Assembly: GCA_905198835.1 (NCBI GenBank)
Contig: CAJKDY010000013.1
Span: forward strand, 19,614-83,613
Reading direction: 5' to 3'
Source: an uncultured Eubacteriales bacterium
Lineage (GTDB): Bacteria; Bacillota; Clostridia; Oscillospirales; Oscillospiraceae
DNA length: 64,000 nucleotides
A program made the position numbers and the translations under genes. Below, one piece after another: positions 57,630-64,000 of the stretch (positions within the stretch are counted from its first letter, which is position 1; every line of letters begins with the position of its first letter). The notes below the pieces were generated by a model, which worked only from the letters and a program-made list of their open reading frames with translations, was not told where the DNA came from and made no database searches.

Positions 57630-59048
57630 ATGAAAAAATACATTTCTTTCCTGTTGGTTCTGCTTTTGGTCTTGACGACCCTGGCCCCGGCTGCTTTGGC
57701 CACCCCGGCGGAGCCCGCCGGGGCCGTCCCCAGCGCTGGGGACGAGGCTCTTTCCACGCCTCCGGCTGAAAAGCCCGAGGTATTCAGCGACATTCTGCGG
57801 GATATGGAGCCTGCCAAGTGCAAGGCCGCCGTCTTGATGGACGCCGACACCGGCGAGGTCCTCTATGAGCTGGACCCCCATGAGCAGAATTACCCTGCCT
57901 CCATCACCAAGGTCATGACCGCCCTGCTGGTGCTGGAGGCGGTGGACCGGGGCGAGCTGACGCTGGAGGAGCTGGTGACGGCCTCGGACACCTTTGGCTA
58001 CGACCTGGAGACCGGCGGCACCACCCAGAACATCCAGCCCGGCGAGCAGCTCAGCGTGCTGGAGCTTCTCTACTGTGTGCTGGTCCCCTCGGCCAACGAG
58101 GCGTGCAACATTCTGGCCGAGCGGGTGGCGGGCACGCCCCAGGCCTTCGTGGAGAAGATGAATGTCCGCGCCGCTGAGCTGGGCATGGCGGACACCCACT
58201 TTTCAAACGCCCACGGTCTCCACAACGCTAATCATTACACCAGCGCCTACGACATTGCCCTCATGACCCAGCAGGCGCTAAAGAACGATACCTTCCGCAC
58301 CATTGTGGCCGTGCGCAGTCACACCGTCCCAGCCACCAACCTCCACGGCGAGCGCAAGCTTAGCTCCACCAACGCGCTCATCAACCCCCTCTATAGCGGC
58401 AAGTACACCTATCCCCAGGCCATCGGCGTGAAGACCGGCTCCACCAGCGCCGCGGGCAAGTGCCTGGTATCCGCCGCGGTGAGCAAGGGCCGGACGCTCA
58501 TCTGCGTGGTGCTGGGCGCGGAGGAGGTGAAGGGGGAGGACGACTCGGTAGACCGCCAGCAGTTCTCCGAGAGCCGCCGGCTTTTGAAGTGGGGCTTTGA
58601 TAGCTTTGAGCGCAAGGTGCTGGTGGACGCCAAGCGGCCGGTGAAGGAGATCCCCGTGGAGTTGTCCGCCGACGTGACCTCCGTGGCCCTCAAGCCCCAG
58701 CAGGATCTGGAGCTGACCCTGCCCAAGGATCTGGACCCCCAGGACTTCCAGCAGGACCTGAGCGTCTACTACGATGCGGTGGAGGCCCCGGTGGAGGCCG
58801 GGCAGATCCTGGGCGAGCTCACCGTCCGCAACGGCCAGACCACCTATGGCACGGTGAAGCTGGTGGCCGCCGCCTCCGCCGAGCGCAGCGACTTTTTGTA
58901 CCATATGAAGCAGCTGAGTGACTTCTTCTCCCAGACCTGGGTCAAGGCAGTTCTTGTCGCTCTGGGCGTGGTCATCGTGTTCCTCATCCTTCGCTTTGGG
59001 GTCTTTAAGCCCCGAAAGGGCTATCACGGCAGGAAAAAGCGTTATTAA
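57630..59048 (+). CDS. dacF: D-alanyl-D-alanine carboxypeptidase (S11 family, DacF/PBP5-like)
   Basis: 472 residues. Trims peptidoglycan stem peptides. Signal peptide (MKKYISFLLVLLLVLTTLAP), catalytic SITK (Ser91, Lys94), SAN motif (PSANEACNI) and KTGS in GVKTGSTSAAGKC. The C-terminal beta domain (PBP5_C, about 315-410) is followed by a membrane anchor (AVLVALGVVIVFLILRF) and a basic tail, as in low-molecular-weight PBPs. Divergent from the two-component operon. Confidence 0.93.
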   Translation: MKKYISFLLVLLLVLTTLAPAALATPAEPAGAVPSAGDEALSTPPAEKPEVFSDILRDMEPAKCKAAVLMDADTGEVLYELDPHEQNYPASITKVMTALLVLEAVDRGELTLEELVTASDTFGYDLETGGTTQNIQPGEQLSVLELLYCVLVPSANEACNILAERVAGTPQAFVEKMNVRAAELGMADTHFSNAHGLHNANHYTSAYDIALMTQQALKNDTFRTIVAVRSHTVPATNLHGERKLSSTNALINPLYSGKYTYPQAIGVKTGSTSAAGKCLVSAAVSKGRTLICVVLGAEEVKGEDDSVDRQQFSESRRLLKWGFDSFERKVLVDAKRPVKEIPVELSADVTSVALKPQQDLELTLPKDLDPQDFQQDLSVYYDAVEAPVEAGQILGELTVRNGQTTYGTVKLVAAASAERSDFLYHMKQLSDFFSQTWVKAVLVALGVVIVFLILRFGVFKPRKGYHGRKKRY

Positions 59049-59055
59049 ATATTCC

Positions 59056-59084
59056 TTGACTTGGCCTTTTCCTTGTGCTATAAT
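59056..59084 (+). promoter_or_regulatory. Promoter of the str operon
   Basis: TTGACT (59056-59061) and perfect TATAAT (59079-59084) with 17-base spacing, just after the carboxypeptidase stop. Confidence 0.78.
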
Positions 59085-59135
59085 GCCAAATTGCGCCGGT
59101 ATGTCCGGCCTGAAAACCGCAAAGGAGGGGTCGGG

Positions 59136-59375
59136 TTGCTGGAGGAGTTGAAGGACACCCAGCGCGTCGTGGGCGTCAAGCAGGTCCGCCGGACCCTGTG
59201 TGCCCGAGAGGCAAAGAAGCTCTTTGTGGCCCGGGACGCCGACCCCGCGCTGACCGGTCCCTTAACGGAGCTGGCCCGGGAACAGGGCCTTGCCGTAGAG
59301 GAGGCCCCCACCATGAAGGCCCTGGGGCAAGCCTGCGGTATCGCTGTGGGCGCGGCGTGCTGCGCCACGCTCTAA
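59136..59375 (+). CDS. rplGB: L7Ae-like ribosomal protein (YbxF/RplGB)
   Basis: 79 residues from TTG 59136, preceded by AAAGGAGGGG (upstream frame to 59061 lacks a start signal). Small K-turn-binding protein of the L7Ae family; TQRVVGVKQVRRTLCAREAK and KLFVARDADPALTGPL are the family core, ending GVAVGAACCATL-like (AVGAACCATL). In Firmicutes it sits before rpsL in the str operon, exactly as here. Confidence 0.88.
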   Translation: MLEELKDTQRVVGVKQVRRTLCAREAKKLFVARDADPALTGPLTELAREQGLAVEEAPTMKALGQACGIAVGAACCATL

Positions 59376-59451
59376 ATTTGGTTTTGACGGAATAACCTTC
59401 CGGCTATTCTGTTAAAATATTAAAATCATCAATCAAGAAAGGAGGAACACT

Positions 59452-59874
59452 ATGCCTACGTTCAACCAACTGGTCCGCAAAGGACGCAAGAGCGCCACCT
59501 ACAAGTCCACCGCTCCCGCTATGCAGTTTGGCCTCAACACCATCAAGAACCAGGAGACCGACCTGCCCTCTCCCCAGAAGAGAGGTGTGTGCACCGCCGT
59601 GCGTACCTCTACCCCCAAGAAGCCCAACTCGGCCCTTCGTAAGATCGCCCGTGTGAAGCTCACCAACGGCTATGAGGTCACCGCCTATATCCCCGGCGTG
59701 GGTCACAACCTGCAAGAGCACAGCGTGGTCATGATCCGTGGCGGCCGTGTCAAGGACCTGCCTGGCGTTCGTTACCACATCATCCGTGGTACGCTGGACA
59801 CCCAGGGCGTCTCCGGCCGTATGCAGGCCCGTTCCAAGTACGGCGCCAAGCGTCCCAAGGCCGGCAAGAAGTGA
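59452..59874 (+). CDS. rpsL: 30S ribosomal protein S12
   Basis: 140 residues. Core decoding-centre protein. It starts MPTFNQLVRKGRK and has the streptomycin-region KPNSALRKIARVKLTNG, GHNLQEHSVVMIRGGRVKDL and PGVRYHIIRG motifs. AAAGGAGG precedes the ATG. The Lys at the classical resistance position (KKPNS) is wild-type in appearance. Followed by an unusually long gap to rpsG. Confidence 0.98.
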   Translation: MPTFNQLVRKGRKSATYKSTAPAMQFGLNTIKNQETDLPSPQKRGVCTAVRTSTPKKPNSALRKIARVKLTNGYEVTAYIPGVGHNLQEHSVVMIRGGRVKDLPGVRYHIIRGTLDTQGVSGRMQARSKYGAKRPKAGKK

Positions 59875-59948
59875 TCTGACCCATTCCCCGCACGCTCCGC
59901 CGTGCGTACCCTATATATAGGGCGCGTTTCCGGCGGGCATACACGACC

Positions 59949-60072
59949 TTTGGCCAAGTATCATTGCGCCAGACAAGGCGCGCGGGCCCGAGCAAGGGGA
60001 GCATACTTTGTGTATGTGACCCGCGGCGAGGGACCGCGCAACGCAGTATGGCACAATGAGACGCCGGCCAAA
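59949..60072. repeat. Imperfect long palindrome between rpsL and rpsG
   Basis: TTTGGCCAAGTATCATTGCGCC at the left end pairs with GGCACAATGAGACGCCGGCCAAA at the right, and the interior repeats the inversion around GCATACTTTGTGTATG. About 124 bases, no ORF with coding character. Similar elements occur between genes of related Oscillospirales. It interrupts the str operon without a U-run. Confidence 0.7.
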
Positions 60073-60119
60073 CTTCGAGTACCTATGAAATTCATTTTAA
60101 TATGAAGGAGGGAAGCGAA

Positions 60120-60590
60120 GTGCCCAGAAGAGGAAACGTACCCAAGCGGGAGATCCTCCCCGATCCGGTATACCATTCCGTCTTAGTCACTAAGCTTGTC
60201 AACAGCATCATGCTCGACGGCAAAAAGGGCGTTGCCCAGAAGGTCGTCTATGGCGCCTTTGACATCGTCAAGGAGAAGACCGATAAGGAGCCCCTTGACG
60301 TGTTCACCGCCGCGCTGGAAAACATCATGCCCAGCCTGGAGACCAAGTCCCGCCGTGTGGGCGGCTCCACCTATCAGGTGCCTATGGAGGTCCGGCCCGA
60401 GCGCCGGCAGACCCTTGGTCTGCGCTGGCTCACCGCCTACTCCCGTAGCCGTGGCGAGAAGACCATGCGTGAGCGCCTGGCCGGCGAGATCATGGACGCC
60501 GCCAACAACACCGGCGGCGCTGTGAAGAAGCGCGAGGACGTCCACAAGATGGCCGAGGCCAACCAGGCGTTCGCCCACTACCGCTGGTAA
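60120..60590 (+). CDS. rpsG: 30S ribosomal protein S7
   Basis: 156 residues from GTG 60120 after AAGGAGGGAAGC. The frame continues upstream to 60102 but the ribosome binding site lies between. Conserved PRRGNVPKREILPDPVYHS start, KVVYGAFDIVKEKTDKEP, MEVRPERRQTLGLRWL and the end MAEANQAFAHYRW. Primary binder of 16S rRNA in the small-subunit head. Confidence 0.97.
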   Translation: MPRRGNVPKREILPDPVYHSVLVTKLVNSIMLDGKKGVAQKVVYGAFDIVKEKTDKEPLDVFTAALENIMPSLETKSRRVGGSTYQVPMEVRPERRQTLGLRWLTAYSRSRGEKTMRERLAGEIMDAANNTGGAVKKREDVHKMAEANQAFAHYRW

Positions 60591-60611
60591 GACCCAAGGA
60601 GTATTAGAGAT

Positions 60612-62720
60612 ATGGCGAGAAAAGTTAGCTTAGAGAACACCAGAAATATCGGCATCATGGCTCACATCGACGCCGGTAAGACCACCACCACCGAGCGCAT
60701 CCTCTACTACACCGGCGTCAACTACAAGATCGGTGAGACCCATGACGGCACTGCCACCATGGACTGGATGGCCCAGGAGCAGGAGCGCGGCATCACCATC
60801 ACCTCCGCCGCCACCACTTGCTACTGGAAGGGCACCAAGGACCAGTTCCCCCAGACCCGCATCAACATCATCGACACCCCGGGCCACGTGGACTTCACCG
60901 TGGAGGTGGAGCGCTCGCTGCGTGTGCTGGACGGCTCTGTGACCGTCATGTGCGCCAAGGGCGGCGTGGAACCCCAGTCGGAGACCGTCTGGCGTCAGGC
61001 GGACCACTACAAGGTCCCCCGCATGATCTACGTCAACAAGATGGACATCATGGGCGCCGACTTCTACCACGTTCTGGACATGATCCACGAGCGGCTCAAG
61101 TGTAACGCTGTGCCCATCCAGCTGCCCATCGGCCGGGAGGATACCTTCAAGGGCATCATCGACCTGGTGGAGATGGACGCCGACATCTACTACGATGAGA
61201 TGGGCAAGGATATGCGGGTGGAGGAGATCCCCGCCGACATGCTGGAGCTGGCCCAGGAGTATCGCGAGAAGCTCATGGACGCCGTCAGCATGTTCGACGA
61301 TGAGATCATGGAGATGATGATGGAGGACAAGGAGGTCCCCACGGACAAGATCCGCAAGGCCATCCGGGCCGCCACCATCGCCAACGAGTTCGTCCCCGTC
61401 ACCTGCGGCACCTCTTATAAGAATAAGGGTGTGCAGAAGCTGCTGGACGCCATCGTGGACTATATGCCCGCCCCCACCGACATTCCCCCCATCCAGGGCA
61501 CCAATCCCGATACCGACGAGACCGACGAGCGTCCCAGCGACGACAACGCCCCCTTCTCCGCCCTGGTCTTTAAGATCGCCACCGATCCCTTTGTGGGCCG
61601 TTTGGCCTACACCCGGATCTACTCCGGCGTGCTCAACACCGGCACCGGCGTTTTGAACTCCACCAAGGGCCAGAAGGAGCGCATCGGCCGCATCCTGCAG
61701 ATGCACGCCAACCACCGGGAGGATCTGGAGACCGTCTACTCCGGCGACATCGCCGCTGTCATCGGTCTGAAGAACTCCACCACCGGTGATACCCTGTGCG
61801 ACGAGAAGCACCCCATTATCCTGGAGTCCATGGAGTTCCCCGACCCCGTCATCCGGGTGGCCATCGAGCCCAAGACCAAGGCGGGCCAGGAGAAGATGGG
61901 CCTGGCTCTGGCCAAGCTGGCCGAGGAGGACCCCACCTTCAAGACCTGGACCGACGAGGAGACCGGTCAGACCATCATCGCCGGCATGGGCGAGCTCCAT
62001 CTGGAGATCATCGTGGACCGTCTGCTCCGGGAGTACAAGGTGGAGGCCAACGTAGGCGCGCCCCAGGTGGCCTACAAGGAGACCATCCGCAAGAGCGTGG
62101 AGCAGGATACCAAGTACGCCCGCCAGTCCGGCGGTAAGGGCCAGTACGGCCATGTCAAGATCCGCGTGGAGCCCAACGAGCCCGGCGCGGGCTACGTCTT
62201 TGAAAACGCCATTGTGGGCGGCGCCGTGCCCAAGGAGTATATCCCCGCCGTCGATGCGGGCATCCAGGGCGCCATGCAGGCCGGCGTGCTGGCCGGCTAC
62301 CCCGTGGAGGACGTGAAGGTCACCCTGTACGACGGCTCCTTCCATGAGGTGGACTCCTCCGAGATGGCCTTTAAGATCGCCGGCTCCATGGCCTTTAAGG
62401 AGGCCTGCCGCAAGGCCAACCCCGTGCTGCTGGAGCCTGTGATGAAGGTGGACGTCATCGTCCCCGACGATTACCTCGGTAACGTCATCGGCGATCTGAC
62501 CTCCCGCCGTGGCATGGTCCAGGGCCAGGAGAGCCGCACCGGCGCCACCCAGGTCACCGCCCATGTGCCTCTGGCCGAGATGTTCGGCTACGCCACCGAC
62601 CTTCGCTCCCGCACCCAGGGCCGTGGCCAGTACTCCATGGAGCCTCACAGCTACGTGGAGATCCCCAAGTCTATCGCCGAGAAGATCATTGCCCAGCGGG
62701 GCAAGCAGTCTGACGACTGA
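60612..62720 (+). CDS. fusA: Elongation factor G
   Basis: 702 residues. Translocase GTPase. G1 MAHIDAGKTTTTER (about 16-29), switch ERGITITSAAT, G3 DTPGHVDF, G4 NKMD. Domain II follows at about 300, and domains III-V to the end carry YKETIRKSVEQD and HVPLAEMFGYATDLRS. Plain, full-length and standard for the bacterial EF-G I class. RBS AAGGAG is 9 bases before the ATG. Confidence 0.98.
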   Translation: MARKVSLENTRNIGIMAHIDAGKTTTTERILYYTGVNYKIGETHDGTATMDWMAQEQERGITITSAATTCYWKGTKDQFPQTRINIIDTPGHVDFTVEVERSLRVLDGSVTVMCAKGGVEPQSETVWRQADHYKVPRMIYVNKMDIMGADFYHVLDMIHERLKCNAVPIQLPIGREDTFKGIIDLVEMDADIYYDEMGKDMRVEEIPADMLELAQEYREKLMDAVSMFDDEIMEMMMEDKEVPTDKIRKAIRAATIANEFVPVTCGTSYKNKGVQKLLDAIVDYMPAPTDIPPIQGTNPDTDETDERPSDDNAPFSALVFKIATDPFVGRLAYTRIYSGVLNTGTGVLNSTKGQKERIGRILQMHANHREDLETVYSGDIAAVIGLKNSTTGDTLCDEKHPIILESMEFPDPVIRVAIEPKTKAGQEKMGLALAKLAEEDPTFKTWTDEETGQTIIAGMGELHLEIIVDRLLREYKVEANVGAPQVAYKETIRKSVEQDTKYARQSGGKGQYGHVKIRVEPNEPGAGYVFENAIVGGAVPKEYIPAVDAGIQGAMQAGVLAGYPVEDVKVTLYDGSFHEVDSSEMAFKIAGSMAFKEACRKANPVLLEPVMKVDVIVPDDYLGNVIGDLTSRRGMVQGQESRTGATQVTAHVPLAEMFGYATDLRSRTQGRGQYSMEPHSYVEIPKSIAEKIIAQRGKQSDD

Positions 62721-62856
62721 GGCTGACCCGATGGACTTCCCGAAGAAGCGGAAAAAAGGCTTGCTTTTTCTGGGAAAATGCGATACAATCAGTACCAACG
62801 TGTACTGACAAATACCCCCAAGCGAATTATTTGAATATCTAAGGAGGATATCAAAA

Positions 62857-64000
<1,144 letters not shown>

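Overview
The window reads as the chromosome of a GC-rich, anaerobic-type member of the Clostridia, most likely an Oscillospirales/Oscillospiraceae gut bacterium (Flavonifractor/Oscillibacter-like). The evidence is Firmicute gene order (maf-mreC-mreD-mrdA; the str operon with an L7Ae-like gene before rpsL), strong AGGAGG ribosome binding sites, DUF1540 and S-layer-homology proteins, and high GC at third codon positions. The genus is inference.

Layout. 1-13013: a type IV pilus operon on the + strand (pilT, pilC, major pilin, prepilin peptidase, pilM, pilN-like, pilO-like, four small or minor pilin-type proteins) ending in a 1784-residue protein with a prepilin N-terminus and GLUG-type repeats, a candidate pilus-tip adhesin. 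13069-16428: a condensation-fold acyltransferase, two tRNA-Ser genes and a TetR-controlled membrane-protein operon. 16535-26200: a long minus-strand operon for cell shape and division (zapA, U32 protease-like, dut, maf, mreC, mreD, mrdA) ending in a GH13 glycosidase and an RluA-type pseudouridine synthase. 26412-32139: rlmB, a protein that looks like a degenerate P-type ATPase, proS, a small protein and a Cof-type phosphatase.

32180-38170 is a foreign, AT-rich island. A restriction-modification pair (unclassified endonuclease converging on a double-methyltransferase fusion) is flanked by decayed remnants of phage/plasmid-type genes (a DUF6809-like ORF and a primase N-terminus). 38212-46528: pncB diverging from a YitT-type permease, a sirtuin and a secreted beta-helix protein; then an S41 protease with SLH domains and a CBS/DRTGG Mn-type pyrophosphatase. 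46720-49877: TspO, tRNA-Thr, three orphan microcompartment genes (eutT, PduM-like?, eutN) and three small proteins. 49984-53550: an ABC importer and a BspA-type leucine-rich-repeat surface protein. 54224-59048: a two-component system split by gpsA, and a D,D-carboxypeptidase. 59136-64000: the str operon (L7Ae-like, rpsL, rpsG, fusA, tuf; tuf is cut by the window end).

The genome also carries dispersed intergenic repeats: an approximately 124-bp element present twice in the window in opposite orientation, a palindromic element after the LRR gene, and a long imperfect palindrome between rpsL and rpsG. The strongest candidate for something little described is the giant pilin-anchored GLUG protein. 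Next are the pseudo-P-type ATPase, the double-methyltransferase RM island and the orphan microcompartment trio.
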